64,000 nt of DNA, taken from assembly GCF_009718825.1 (NCBI RefSeq), contig NZ_WNHB01000004.1:124001-188000 (forward strand), read 5' to 3'. Below the pieces are notes generated by a model. That model was not told where the DNA came from, searched no databases, and was given only the letters and a program-made list of their open reading frames with translations. Of this stretch, positions 51,541 to 60,656 are shown one piece after another. This DNA comes from Terrilactibacillus tamarindi (GTDB lineage: Bacteria > Bacillota > Bacilli > Bacillales > Sporolactobacillaceae). Position numbers and translations under genes: made by a program. How positions within the stretch are numbered: the first letter of the stretch is position 1; each line of letters opens with the position of its first letter.

Positions 51541-52312
51541 AACAATGATTGAGGTTGAAAAGTTACACAAATCGTTCGGAGAGAATGAAATACTAAAAGG
51601 TTTAGATATAGAAATTAAACAAGGTGAAAAAGTCGTTATCATTGGTCCATCCGGTTCTGGTAAATCAACATTTCTTAGGTGTTTGAACTATCTTGAAGAG
51701 CCGACCTCAGGACGTGTGAAGATTGAAGGTCACTATTTTGTTGATCCTCATGGGAAATATAACGAGAAGCATATTGCCTCTCTTCGAACGGAAGTCGGAA
51801 TGGTGTTTCAACGGTTTAATCTATTTCCGAACATGACCGCCATCGAAAATGTGATGGCAGCTCAAATCAAAATCCGTAAGAAATCAAAAGAAGAAGCTAA
51901 AAAAACAGCCGAAAAATATTTAATTAAGGTGGGTCTAGGAGAACGGATGGATCACTACCCTAGACAATTGTCTGGCGGACAACAACAACGTGTGGCGATC
52001 GCACGAGCACTCGCCATGGAGCCAAAAGTCATGCTCTTTGACGAAGCAACGTCTGCTCTTGATCCCGAACTCGTTGGAGAAGTACTTAACGTTATACGTG
52101 ATCTTGCTCGTGAAGGAATGACCATGGTATTGGTGACTCACGAAATGAGGTTTGCCGAAGAAGTAGGCGATCGAATCATCTTTATGGATAAAGGTGTCAT
52201 CGTTGAGGAAGGCCATCCAAAAGAGTTCTTTCACCATCCAAAGCATGAGAGAACAAAAGCGTTTATCAATAAGGTTGAACATCCTGAACTTTTAAAGGAA
52301 AATGTCAATTAA
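51533..52312 (+). CDS. Amino-acid ABC transporter ATP-binding protein
   Basis: A 259-residue GlnQ-type ATPase: Walker [11 protein letters not shown]-loop [13 protein letters not shown], signature LSGGQQQR, Walker [15 protein letters not shown], switch His in [11 protein letters not shown]. The GTG start follows GAGGAGG in the end of the permease gene. It completes the importer with the lipoprotein and permease upstream, followed by a terminator. Confidence 0.94.
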   Translation: MAKTMIEVEKLHKSFGENEILKGLDIEIKQGEKVVIIGPSGSGKSTFLRCLNYLEEPTSGRVKIEGHYFVDPHGKYNEKHIASLRTEVGMVFQRFNLFPNMTAIENVMAAQIKIRKKSKEEAKKTAEKYLIKVGLGERMDHYPRQLSGGQQQRVAIARALAMEPKVMLFDEATSALDPELVGEVLNVIRDLAREGMTMVLVTHEMRFAEEVGDRIIFMDKGVIVEEGHPKEFFHHPKHERTKAFINKVEHPELLKENVN

Positions 52313-52663
52313 GCAATTAATTTAGTGAACTTATCAATAAATGGATTTTAATATTTAAATGGTAAAACTCCCGCTTTGATGTGAACCATGAAAGCAGGGG
52401 TTTTTTACTTTGTCTAATAAGAAATAATAAAATGAAAGAAAATCAACCAATATAACTACATGAATAGGCCACGAGTTAGATCATAAAGGATACCACTTAA
52501 TTACAGTTTGTAAAAAATGCTAACATCTTCCTTGTTTTATCGCAAATGGAGAGGGAATAAAAATAGGGTGGAGATTGGTAGGTTTTATCAATGTTTAATA
52601 GGACATGGAAGATAAACCGGGGCACTATCCATACAAACACGATAGAAAAGGAAGTGAACACCC
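52313..52663. other. Intergenic region before the DUF421-like gene
   Basis: Only the terminator at 52364-52408 is recognisable. The remaining 255 bp are AT-rich, with no repeat or supported frame. Confidence 0.4.
52364..52408 (+). terminator. Terminator of the amino-acid ABC operon
   Basis: AAAACTCCCGCTTT pairs with AAAGCAGGGGTTTT (one mismatch), followed by T residues. Confidence 0.8.
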
Positions 52664-53302
52664 TTGTATTTAACGACGACTTATAAATTACTAGTTGTCT
52701 TTGTTTGTTTGTGGGTGTTTGTTAGAATCCAAAGTAATAAAAAAATGAGGCAGCTAACGGCTTTGGATTTCATTCATCTGTTTATCGTCACAAATATGCT
52801 GGCAAACTTTTTAAATACACCACCTAATATATTGGGATTACTTTATGCTATTGCTTTTTGGGCAGTGTTGATTTATCTGCTTGAATTCTTAACTAGAAAA
52901 AGGAAGGGCAGAAAAATTATCTATGGGCAATCATCACCGTTAATTCAAGATGGGGATATCAATATAAAAGAATTTAAAAGAAACAACTTAGAAATGGAGC
53001 AATTCCGAATTTTACTACGAGAGCAGGGTATTTATTCGTTATATGATATCAAACATGCCATCTTAGAAATCGATGGATCTCTAACTGTTATTAAAAAGGA
53101 AGATCCTAACTTATCTGCTTTATTAGTGGATGACGGCGAAATTATTGAAGAACAATTATATAGGATCGACCAAAATAAAGAATGGTTAAGGAAAGAACTC
53201 AGCAAAAAGGGTTACGATAATGTCGATGACTTATATTGTGTGGAATGGTCAAAAAGAAACGGCTTTTACATTAAAAGCAAGGGTGAAAAGACGAAAGAAT
53301 AG
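52664..53302 (+). CDS. DUF421 / YetF-like membrane protein
   Basis: A 212-residue protein with two or three N-terminal helices (about 5-22, 36-52 and 58-75) and a cytosolic domain. The soluble part has the family-typical LIQDGDINIKEFKRNNLEMEQ and LLREQGIYSLYDIKHAILEIDGSL, as in Bacillus YetF and YdfR, which have been implicated in spore or envelope functions in related species. The TTG start has AAGGA about 11 bases upstream. Transcribed alone. Confidence 0.8.
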   Translation: MYLTTTYKLLVVFVCLWVFVRIQSNKKMRQLTALDFIHLFIVTNMLANFLNTPPNILGLLYAIAFWAVLIYLLEFLTRKRKGRKIIYGQSSPLIQDGDINIKEFKRNNLEMEQFRILLREQGIYSLYDIKHAILEIDGSLTVIKKEDPNLSALLVDDGEIIEEQLYRIDQNKEWLRKELSKKGYDNVDDLYCVEWSKRNGFYIKSKGEKTKE

Positions 53303-53551
53303 AAGACCCATTTCCGGCATCTTAAAATTAGTTAAGGAACGGCAGCTAATAACGACACGACATTGAGGGAGTTTGCACTTAAATGGGGGGGTTGGAAGTT
53401 TACGTCGAATCCTATTTAAAAACATATATATGGGTACACATGATTTCCAAACCCCTTTTAATAAATAATCAACGATAAAAAATTTACTAAGCTAGCCATA
53501 TTTCTAACTAACCAACATATATATATACCAGAAACTGAATTTACTTTAATT

Positions 53552-53565
53552 TGTAAGCGCTTCAT
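53552..53565 (+). promoter_or_regulatory. cre-like site, imperfect
   Basis: TGTAAGCGCTTCAT resembles the catabolite-responsive element core TGTAARCGYTTNCA but lacks one base in the right half. Confidence 0.35.
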
Positions 53566-53704
53566 AAAAACTAAACCGATTTAGAAGGGGAAGGAAGGGA
53601 TTTGTTTGAATAGATTGTAACCAATGGTTCAAAGGCATTTACAGATGATAGTTGATATAGAAAGGTAAGATAAGGGTCATTCAGTATTATTTAAACTAAC
53701 AAAA

Positions 53705-53718
53705 TGAAAGCGTAATCA
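53705..53718 (+). promoter_or_regulatory. cre site before the AllD-like gene
   Basis: TGAAAGCGTAATCA matches the CcpA consensus TGNAARCGNWWWCA at all positions. It lies just upstream of the ribosome binding site, where CcpA would block transcription when preferred sugars are present. Confidence 0.65.
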
Positions 53719-53734
53719 AAAGGAGGACATAACG

Positions 53735-54745
53735 ATGTCAACTGTAAAAATTCAAGCCAAAGAAGCTAAAAAATTAGTAGTGATAAAACTTTCAAAAGCA
53801 GGATTAAAAGAAAAAGACGCGGAAAAAATTGCAGAGGTGCTTGTCCATGCGGATTTAAGAAATGTAAATTCACATGGTGTACTGCGGACGGAGCATTACA
53901 CGAATCGTCTGAAAGCTGGAGGAATTAATGCAAATGCCAACATATCATTTCAGTCAACTGGTCCAGTAACTGGAGTGGTAGATGGTGATAATGGATTTGG
54001 TCACATTATTGGAGATATCGCAATGGATCATGCCATTAGTATGGCACAAAAAAATGGCGTTGGAATGGTCACAGCCATGAACAGTAGTCATTGCGGAGCA
54101 TTAAGTTATTTTGTCCAAAAAGCAACGGATGCCAAACTTATCGGAATTGCTATGACGCACACGGATAGTATAGTCGTTCCATTTGGAGGGAAATCAGCCT
54201 TTTTAGGAACAAATCCTATTGCTTATGGGATACCAGGAAAAAATAAAAAGCCCTTTATTCTAGATATGGCAACATCTAATGTGGCCTTTGGTAAAATTCT
54301 TCAGGCTCGTGAAGTAGGGAAGGAAATACCAAAAGGATGGGGAGTCGATGAACATGGGGATGCTGTTACCGATCCAAATAAAGTCGTATCACTTTCCACT
54401 TTTGGCGGACCAAAGGGTTATGGATTGTCGGTCATTGTGGATGTTTTCTCCGGATTGTTAGCTGGTGCGGCCTTTGGTCCACACATCGGAAGAATGTACG
54501 ATGACCTTGATAAATATCGGAAACTTGGTCACTATTTTTGTGCCATCAATCCATCTTTTTTTACAGATACCGAAGAATTTTTAACACAAATGGATGAAAT
54601 GATGGAACAACTGCAACAGGTTCCTCCTGCTAAAGGATTTGATCGAGTGTATATACCAGGAGAAATTGAACAATTACATGAAGAAAAAAATCTAGAAGAA
54701 GGAATTACGATTGCTTCCAGTGTTTATGAATTTCTGAAAAACTAA
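53735..54745 (+). CDS. Malate/L-lactate dehydrogenase family, ureidoglycolate dehydrogenase-like
   Basis: A 336-residue NAD(P)-dependent dehydrogenase of the LDH2/MDH2 family. It resembles AllD over its length: [22 protein letters not shown] at the N-terminus carries the catalytic His, then [47 protein letters not shown] and the C-terminal [10 protein letters not shown]. AllD oxidises ureidoglycolate to oxalurate in anaerobic allantoin use. The neighbour is an MFS anion carrier rather than other all genes, so a related 2-hydroxyacid is equally possible. Start AGGAGG-ATG; a cre site overlaps the leader. Confidence 0.8.
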   Translation: MSTVKIQAKEAKKLVVIKLSKAGLKEKDAEKIAEVLVHADLRNVNSHGVLRTEHYTNRLKAGGINANANISFQSTGPVTGVVDGDNGFGHIIGDIAMDHAISMAQKNGVGMVTAMNSSHCGALSYFVQKATDAKLIGIAMTHTDSIVVPFGGKSAFLGTNPIAYGIPGKNKKPFILDMATSNVAFGKILQAREVGKEIPKGWGVDEHGDAVTDPNKVVSLSTFGGPKGYGLSVIVDVFSGLLAGAAFGPHIGRMYDDLDKYRKLGHYFCAINPSFFTDTEEFLTQMDEMMEQLQQVPPAKGFDRVYIPGEIEQLHEEKNLEEGITIASSVYEFLKN

Positions 54746-54790
54746 GAACCTTTAAAAAGAAAGCAGGTCCGATTACGAGGAGGGTTATCT

Positions 54791-56038
54791 ATGTTTTCCA
54801 AAGGGAAATTATCGATTGTTATCCTGCTTTTTCTAGCAGGCGTGATTAACTACTTAGATCGCTCTGCTCTGTCAATTACGGCTCCTTTTATTCAAAAAGA
54901 TTTGGATTTATCAGCTACACAAATGGGGATCATTTTTAGTAGTTTTTCGATTGGTTATGCCGTTTTTAATTTTTTAGGTGGAATCGCTTCGGATAGATTC
55001 GGTGCAAAACGTACGCTACTTGCCGCAATGATCGTATGGTCATTATTTAGCGGAGCAGTTGCGCTCGCAGTGGGATTTATTAGCTTGATGATCATTCGTG
55101 TCATATTTGGAATGGGTGAAGGTCCGCTATCGACAACGATTAATAAAATGGTCAATAATTGGTTTCCGTCCAATCAACGTGCTTCCATTATTGGAATTAC
55201 AAGTAGTGGCACAACCCTTGGAGGTGCCATTTCTGGACCTATTGTTGGCTTTATAGCACTTTCGTATAATTGGCAAATATCATTTATATGTATCATGGCG
55301 ATTGGTTTAATCTGGTCCTTTTTCTGGTGGAAGTTTGTGAAAGAAAAACCTAGAACGCAGAACTTTAAAGTATTACCAACCCCAGAGGATCCAGAGTCAA
55401 CTTTAAATGAAAAAAAATCTTTAACCTTCTATTTAAAACAAAAAACAATATTATTTACAGCCTTTGCGTTTTTTGCTTATAACTACATCCTATTCTTCTT
55501 TTTAACATGGTTCCCGAGCTATTTAGTAAAAGCACGAGGAATGAGTATCAAAGATATGAGTATTATTTCGGTTATTCCTTGGGTATTTGGATTTATTGGT
55601 TTAGCTGTAGGTGGGTTAGTTTCAGATTGGGTTTTCAAAAAGTTTGCCGGTAAAGGGATATTGTTTTCTCGTAAAATTGTCCTTGTTATTTGTTTATTTA
55701 TATCAGCAGTCTGTATTGGCATTGCTGGTCTAGTAACAACCATCCCAAGTGCCGTTACGTTAGTCGCACTATCCGTTTTCTTTCTCTACTTAACAGGTGC
55801 GATATATTGGGCCATCATTCAAGACGTTGTAGACAAACATAACGTTGGATCCGTTGGCGGATTTATGCACTTCTTAGCTAATATTGCCGGAATTATCGGT
55901 CCGACTTTAACAGGGTATATCGTTCAAACCTCAGGAACATTCACCATTGCTTTTCTTCTTGCAGGCGGAATAGCTATCATAGCCTCTCTTGCAGTCATTC
56001 GTTTTGTTCAGCCAATAAATCATAAGATTAAAATATAG
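54791..56038 (+). CDS. MFS transporter, anion:cation symporter family
   Basis: A 415-residue, 12-helix MFS carrier of the ACS type (galactonate/hexuronate/phthalate carriers). NYLDRSALSITAPFIQKDL with the N-x-x-DR motif, GGIASDRFGAKRT and the RVIFGMGEGP segment are typical. The start follows GAGGAGG. It lies 45 bp after the AllD-like gene, so it probably imports that enzyme's substrate, an organic anion. A convergent terminator follows. Confidence 0.88.
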   Translation: MFSKGKLSIVILLFLAGVINYLDRSALSITAPFIQKDLDLSATQMGIIFSSFSIGYAVFNFLGGIASDRFGAKRTLLAAMIVWSLFSGAVALAVGFISLMIIRVIFGMGEGPLSTTINKMVNNWFPSNQRASIIGITSSGTTLGGAISGPIVGFIALSYNWQISFICIMAIGLIWSFFWWKFVKEKPRTQNFKVLPTPEDPESTLNEKKSLTFYLKQKTILFTAFAFFAYNYILFFFLTWFPSYLVKARGMSIKDMSIISVIPWVFGFIGLAVGGLVSDWVFKKFAGKGILFSRKIVLVICLFISAVCIGIAGLVTTIPSAVTLVALSVFFLYLTGAIYWAIIQDVVDKHNVGSVGGFMHFLANIAGIIGPTLTGYIVQTSGTFTIAFLLAGGIAIIASLAVIRFVQPINHKIKI

Positions 56039-56171
56039 AAGGCTGAAATATTGATATATTAGATGATAATTATAAGGCTCTAACACCCTATATACCATCA
56101 AAATTTAAGTTTTGGCTTTTCTTGTAGGTTACTTTCCCGTCACTTTCTAAAATAAATTTAATTTCACTGAA

Positions 56172-56219
56172 TAAAAAAGGCCACAATATCCTTTATAAAA
56201 AAGGAATTGTGGTTCTTTT
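56172..56219. terminator. Bidirectional terminator between two MFS genes
   Basis: CCACAATATCCTTT pairs with AAAGGAATTGTGG (small bulge), with an A run on one side and a T run on the other. Confidence 0.8.
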
Positions 56220-56265
56220 CATACGGGTAGAAAGATTTTTTTCAGAAGATCCTTTAGATAACATT

Positions 56266-57486
56266 CTACGCTCTCTGTTTCTCTAGTGATAGGTCTTCTT
56301 TAGCCCTACGGGAGAGTTTTTTGAATGCAAATAAATAAAGAATGATTAACAAAACAATAAGGATGGATGAGAAACCAAACATGGATCGATAACCGATTTG
56401 ACCAGCTACTCCCCCAAGAGTTGCCGCTCCAAAAGCCATACCTAAATCCATAAAACTGAAGGCCATTGCATTGGCTGTACCTTTTTTATCTGGTGAAACC
56501 AAACTAACCGCCCAAGCTTGAAAGGTAGGTTGCATAATGCCATAGGCTATGCCGTAGAACACGGCAGCAACAAAGAGTAAAGAAAAGTGTTGTGTTATTG
56601 AGATTAAAATCAGTCCAATAATACCACATATACTGGCTGGGAGAATGAGATATTTATGTCCTATTTGATCGTAAATTTTTCCCGAAAAAGGTCGTATAGC
56701 CAGCGTAACAATGGCATTAATTAAGAAGAAAAGAGAGACTTTTCCGGCTAAATGCGTTTCACTCCCAATTCCGTTAATAAAATTCACGATTCCTGAGAAA
56801 GTGATATAAAAGATAAAGACAAGAAAACAAGGGATTAAGGCTCGTTTATCAAAGGCATATTGCCATATGGATGAATGTTGATTTATTTTTTTTATGGGTT
56901 TTTCCAATGGAATGACAGGCGTGTCATTTTTAATAATAAAACTAAAAAGACATGTTAAGATGAGTAAACCAATATTCACAAAGATCATTGTATTGAATGT
57001 AAAATGATGAAGTAGTGTGAGAGCGAACATTGGACCTAGTGTTGTACCAAGACTCGTTGAAATGCCAAAGTAACCAATGCCTTCTCCAATACGGTTATTG
57101 GGGATGATATTTGTTGCCATGGTAGCAAGAAGCGTGGTTGCTACACCAAAGCCAATCCCTTGCAATAGCCTTAAGACAACGAGAAAGGTCATAGAGCTTT
57201 GATTATAGCTGATAACAAGTGTAAAAAGAACGCCTATTAAAATGAATGACAGGATTTTCTTCATATTAACTTTGTGCATAATAATCCCAATAACGGGTCT
57301 TGAAATAATGGCCGCCAACATGAAGACTGTTGTCATGATGCCTCCCTTAGTTGGGTTGTGGGTGAGTTCTGTAATATACGCTGGGAAACCAGCCGTCAGC
57401 ATTTGAAGGGCTAAGAAGAAAATAAAAGATGTTAAAATAATGATAATAAATTGCCCCGTCCATAGCCGTGATGTTGATGATTGCAA
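56266..57486 (-). CDS. MFS transporter (drug/sugar efflux type, YwoG-like)
   Basis: A 406-residue MFS protein with 12 helices; early segments are FIFFLALQMLTAGFPAYITEL and PVIGIIMHKVNMKKIL (loop 2-3). It is similar in type to arabinose-efflux-like and YwoG-like exporters. The TTG start follows AGGAGG. It lies 11 bp after a MarR-family gene in the same direction, the classic regulator-plus-efflux arrangement. Substrate unknown. Confidence 0.85.
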   Translation of the reverse strand: MQSSTSRLWTGQFIIIILTSFIFFLALQMLTAGFPAYITELTHNPTKGGIMTTVFMLAAIISRPVIGIIMHKVNMKKILSFILIGVLFTLVISYNQSSMTFLVVLRLLQGIGFGVATTLLATMATNIIPNNRIGEGIGYFGISTSLGTTLGPMFALTLLHHFTFNTMIFVNIGLLILTCLFSFIIKNDTPVIPLEKPIKKINQHSSIWQYAFDKRALIPCFLVFIFYITFSGIVNFINGIGSETHLAGKVSLFFLINAIVTLAIRPFSGKIYDQIGHKYLILPASICGIIGLILISITQHFSLLFVAAVFYGIAYGIMQPTFQAWAVSLVSPDKKGTANAMAFSFMDLGMAFGAATLGGVAGQIGYRSMFGFSSILIVLLIILYLFAFKKLSRRAKEDLSLEKQRA

Positions 57487-57497
57487 ATTTTAACCTC

Positions 57498-57947
57498 CTA
57501 TTTGTTATGTGGTAAATCATGAAGTAGATCGATATTCTTCTGAATTTGTCCTAGAACATGTTGGAAAGTCTCTAAGTCCTCTTTTGGGATGTGGTTGACG
57601 ATCTTTTGAAAAAGCAATTCGACCTCATTAAAGCGATCGTCTACCAACTTTCGACCTTGTTCTGTTATCACGATTAAGAAGGAACGTCGATCATTTGGAT
57701 TTAACTGTCGGTTAATAAATCCGTTTTTTTCTAATAAATCAAGAATTTTTGTCAAGGTCGGTTGATCTTTATCTGAACGCAAGGCTAATTGTTTCTGTGT
57801 TACATGATCTTGTTCTGTTAAACGTTTTAAAACGCCCCATTGCTCAGCTGTAAGTTGGGATTCTTTGAGATGATTTGATAGTATGCGTGTAATTTTACGG
57901 GCCGTTTTAGCTGTATTAAAACCAATTGTGTCATCTAATGAGTTCAA
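57498..57947 (-). CDS. MarR-family transcriptional regulator
   Basis: A 149-residue winged-helix dimeric repressor. The recognition region is HVTQKQLALRSDKDQPTLTKILDLLEKNGFI, and the wing has NPNDRRSFLIVITEQG with the DRR motif. The TTG start follows AAAGGAGG. It is first in an operon with an MFS exporter and presumably represses it in response to an exported compound. A perfect palindrome lies about 68 bp upstream. Confidence 0.92.
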   Translation of the reverse strand: MNSLDDTIGFNTAKTARKITRILSNHLKESQLTAEQWGVLKRLTEQDHVTQKQLALRSDKDQPTLTKILDLLEKNGFINRQLNPNDRRSFLIVITEQGRKLVDDRFNEVELLFQKIVNHIPKEDLETFQHVLGQIQKNIDLLHDLPHNK

Positions 57948-58014
57948 ACTAGCTCCTCCTTTTGTAAAGCGTTATTTTATATTGTACTTCATTAATTGAT
58001 ATGTGTAAATATAA

Positions 58015-58026
58015 TTAGTGCACTAA
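58015..58026 (-). promoter_or_regulatory. Palindromic operator candidate of the MarR-MFS operon
   Basis: TTAGTGCACTAA is a perfect 12-bp palindrome between the MarR gene and ydbC, fitting an autoregulatory MarR-type site. The surrounding 190 bp are AT-rich. Confidence 0.45.
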
Positions 58027-58138
58027 CTATATATGGTGTAAATTTTTAATTGTACTAAGTTTACCGATATTATGTTTCTATTGTTTATTCATATCCATTG
58101 AGATATTCTAAAGAAAAAGTAAATAGGGTGGTGATAGT

Positions 58139-58366
58139 TTGGCAGAGGTAAAATACGAGATAATCAAAACGATTGGAGAATTATCGGAATCACCGAAGGG
58201 TTGGAAAAAACAACTGAACCTCATTAGTTGGAATGGAAGAGAACCAAAATATGATCTTCGTGACTGGTCTCCAGATGGAACTAAAATGGGAAAAGGTGTT
58301 ACATTGTCAACAGAGGATTTAAAGGCACTTAAGGCTATTTTTAATCAAATGGATGAATTAAATTAA
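58139..58366 (+). CDS. YdbC-family PC4-like ssDNA-binding protein
   Basis: A 75-residue protein matching the YdbC family (transcriptional coactivator PC4 fold), known in Lactococcus to bind single-stranded DNA. EIIKTIGELSESPKGWKKQL, then WNGREPKYDLRDWSPDGTKM and GKGVTLSTEDLKAL are the conserved parts. The TTG start follows AGGGTGGTG. Single gene, with a terminator shared with the convergent alcohol dehydrogenase gene. Confidence 0.88.
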   Translation: MAEVKYEIIKTIGELSESPKGWKKQLNLISWNGREPKYDLRDWSPDGTKMGKGVTLSTEDLKALKAIFNQMDELN

Positions 58367-58406
58367 AAGCGTATTATATGATGTTTTGACTGCCGGTTAA
58401 AAAATG

Positions 58407-58443
58407 AACAACCCTTCTCCTAATGGACGAAGGGTTGTTTGGT
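58407..58443. terminator. Bidirectional terminator between ydbC-like and alcohol dehydrogenase genes
   Basis: AACAACCCTTC pairs perfectly with GAAGGGTTGTT across an 11-base loop, with A and T runs on either side. Confidence 0.85.
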
Positions 58444-58446
58444 CAT

Positions 58447-59580
58447 TCATGGTTTTAAAACAACTTTAATACAACCATCTTCAAAGTTATTAAAGATTTT
58501 ATAACCCGTACTCGCTTCTTCCAAAGGAATATGGTGGGTAATAATATCCGTAGGATCGATTTCTTTATGGATAATTTTATTGAAAATTTCCGGCATCAAG
58601 TGGGGAGCAGGACATTGTCCCATTTTTAAGGTCACGTTTCTTACAAAAAAAGCACCGAGTGGGAACATATTATAGTTACTACCATAAACACCTGTAATTT
58701 GAACGGTTCCACATTTTCTTACGGCTTTTGTGGAGATTTGAATAGGTCCAAGGGTTCCACCTTGCAATTTTAATTTTTGTTCGATGAACTCAAGCGGAGA
58801 TTTTTTTCCATCCATACCGACACAGTCAATAACAACATCAGCGCCGCCTTGGGTGATTTCCTTTAAATGTTCACCCATATCATCATATTTAGTAAAATCA
58901 AACACTTCCACGTTGTTTGTTTTTCTGGCATGGTTCAACCGATAATCAACATAGTCCACGGCGATCACTCGCTCTGCACCCGCCATCCATGCAAATTTCT
59001 GTGCCGTTAATCCAATCGGCCCACAACCTAAGATGATGACCGTGTCTCCCGGTTTAACCCCGCCATGTTGAACACTCCAAAAAGCCGTTGGCAAAACATC
59101 AGATAGAAAAAGAAGAGAATCATCTTCAAGTTCACATGATTCCGGAATAAGAAAAGGCGTGAAATTGCCAAAAGGCACTCTTAAATATTCGGCTTGGCCG
59201 CCTGGATAATCACCAAATTTCTCTGTATAACCTAAATAGCCACCTGAGTCGTAATGTGGGTTTGAGTGATCGCATTGGCTTTCAAATCCATGCTGGCAGT
59301 AGATGCAATGCCCACAAGCCACTGTAAACGGAATGACCACGCGATCTCCTTTTTTAACTTTAGTGACATCAGGGCCAACCTCTTCAACAATTCCCATTGA
59401 TTCGTGACCGAGTAAATAGCCTTTTCTAAGTGGGAAATTCCCCTGGTAGAGATGTTTATCCGATCCACAGATGGCAGCAGATGTAATCCGAACAATGACA
59501 TCATCCTTTTTTTCTAACTTTGCATCCTCAACATCCTGAACCTCAATGTTATTCGGACCTTGATAAGTTACAGCTTTCAT
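58447..59580 (-). CDS. Zinc-dependent alcohol dehydrogenase (formaldehyde dehydrogenase-like)
   Basis: A 377-residue medium-chain dehydrogenase. Catalytic zinc ligands: Cys in AAICGSDKHLY and His-Glu in GHESMGIVEEVG. The four structural-zinc cysteines are in CGHCIYCQHGFESQC. The Rossmann motif is GCGPIG. The HYDSGGYLGYTEKFGDYPGG stretch marks the glutathione-independent formaldehyde dehydrogenase-like subgroup; these often oxidise simple alcohols or aldehydes under stress. The start follows GGAG. The upstream region has a weak sigma-B-like match on the minus strand (GTTTCA-N13-GGGAAC, 59663-59687). Monocistronic. Confidence 0.88.
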   Translation of the reverse strand: MKAVTYQGPNNIEVQDVEDAKLEKKDDVIVRITSAAICGSDKHLYQGNFPLRKGYLLGHESMGIVEEVGPDVTKVKKGDRVVIPFTVACGHCIYCQHGFESQCDHSNPHYDSGGYLGYTEKFGDYPGGQAEYLRVPFGNFTPFLIPESCELEDDSLLFLSDVLPTAFWSVQHGGVKPGDTVIILGCGPIGLTAQKFAWMAGAERVIAVDYVDYRLNHARKTNNVEVFDFTKYDDMGEHLKEITQGGADVVIDCVGMDGKKSPLEFIEQKLKLQGGTLGPIQISTKAVRKCGTVQITGVYGSNYNMFPLGAFFVRNVTLKMGQCPAPHLMPEIFNKIIHKEIDPTDIITHHIPLEEASTGYKIFNNFEDGCIKVVLKP

Positions 59581-59716
59581 GTCTATCTACTCCAATCCTT
59601 GAATCTTAGCATCTTTAATAAGATTTCATTGTTCTTATGCATTTATTCAAGTTTAGATTGAAGTTCCCAAATATTATTAATTGAAACTTAAGTGTTTGAA
59701 GGACAAGCAAATTACT

Positions 59717-60388
59717 CTAAAGTGAATTGATTTTACTAATCAAAGAAACATCATCTAGACGTGCATTGTTGACTTGAGTCGAAACGGGATGATAGGTCAT
59801 TTCATCAGGTTTATAAGGGGTTAATAGAGATTTAAGCGCATGGCTGTCTTTTTTTGAACGATCAAGCCACATAGTTTCTGCTTCTTTTGTTAAGATCACG
59901 GGCATTCGATGGTGAATGTCCTTCATTAAAGTATTTGCGGCTGTTGTAATAATCGTACATGTTGTTAGAGTTTGATCGTTATGCCGCCATTTATCCCATA
60001 ACCCTGCCATAGCAAATGGAACGCTGCCTTTTAGTAAAATCCGCATCGGCTGTTTCCCATCTTCTGTGGCTTTCCATTCATAGAAACTATCTGCTAAAAT
60101 CAAGCACCTTCGACGTGAAAGAAGAGTCTTATATGAAGGCTTTTCATCGATACTTTCAGCGCGCGCATTGATCATTTTATAACCAATTTTCGGTTCTTTA
60201 GCCCAAAAAGGAACGAGCCCCCATTTTAACAAACCAGCTCTTCTATGATTTGTTTGATCACTAACGACTGTCAGGATATTTTGCCCTGGTGCAATATTGT
60301 AACGGGGCTCAATAAGTACGTCATTAGAAAACAGAAAACGTTCTTTTAAAATATCTAAATCTGTCACAAGGGTATACCGGCCACACAT
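59717..60388 (-). CDS. SRAP/HMCES-family abasic-site processing protein (YedK-like)
   Basis: A 223-residue SRAP-domain protein that covalently traps abasic sites in single-stranded DNA through its N-terminal Cys after Met removal. The second of two adjacent ATGs (60388) is chosen because it leaves Cys at position 2 (M-CGRYTL); AAGGAGG is eight bases upstream. Other active-site residues are the Asn in MINARAESIDEKPSY, Glu in SFYEWKAT and His in IHHRMPVIL. Complete and monocistronic. Confidence 0.93.
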   Translation of the reverse strand: MCGRYTLVTDLDILKERFLFSNDVLIEPRYNIAPGQNILTVVSDQTNHRRAGLLKWGLVPFWAKEPKIGYKMINARAESIDEKPSYKTLLSRRRCLILADSFYEWKATEDGKQPMRILLKGSVPFAMAGLWDKWRHNDQTLTTCTIITTAANTLMKDIHHRMPVILTKEAETMWLDRSKKDSHALKSLLTPYKPDEMTYHPVSTQVNNARLDDVSLISKINSL

Positions 60389-60572
60389 CATTAACGCCTC
60401 CTTTTAAAACTAATTAAATCAATCCTATTTTTATAAAAGCATACAAAGTTGTTCTTAAATTTTCAACTAAATTAAAATAACTTGGCAGCTAGTTTTCTTT
60501 GTTCCGCCGTAAAAACAAGGCGTAAAGCGCCAAAGAAATAGCCTGCACTGCATTCAAAATAAACAAAAACAT

Positions 60573-60589
60573 TGTTAGAAAATCTGACA
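60573..60589 (+). promoter_or_regulatory. TnrA/GlnR-type box of the VanX/dipeptide operon
   Basis: TGTTAGAAAATCTGACA matches the TnrA consensus at every position and is centred about 50 bp before the expected transcription start, the activating position. Confidence 0.75.
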
Positions 60590-60618
60590 ATATCACACAA
60601 TATTGTGAACATTAATCT

Positions 60619-60624
60619 TATAAT
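60619..60624 (+). promoter_or_regulatory. -10 box of the VanX/dipeptide operon
   Basis: TATAAT with no good -35 hexamer 17 bp upstream (CACAAT), consistent with dependence on an activator bound at the box above. Confidence 0.55.
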
Positions 60625-60656
60625 AATTGATAAACTTAAAATAAAAAAGGTGGTGG

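Larger units (their letters stand above)
53303..53734. other. Intergenic region before the AllD-like gene
   Basis: No gene is supported. A long-loop inverted repeat (GGGGTTGGAA near 53386 and TTCCAAACCCC near 53446) may terminate the DUF421-like transcript. Two cre-like sites lie further right (53552-53565 and 53705-53718). Confidence 0.4.
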
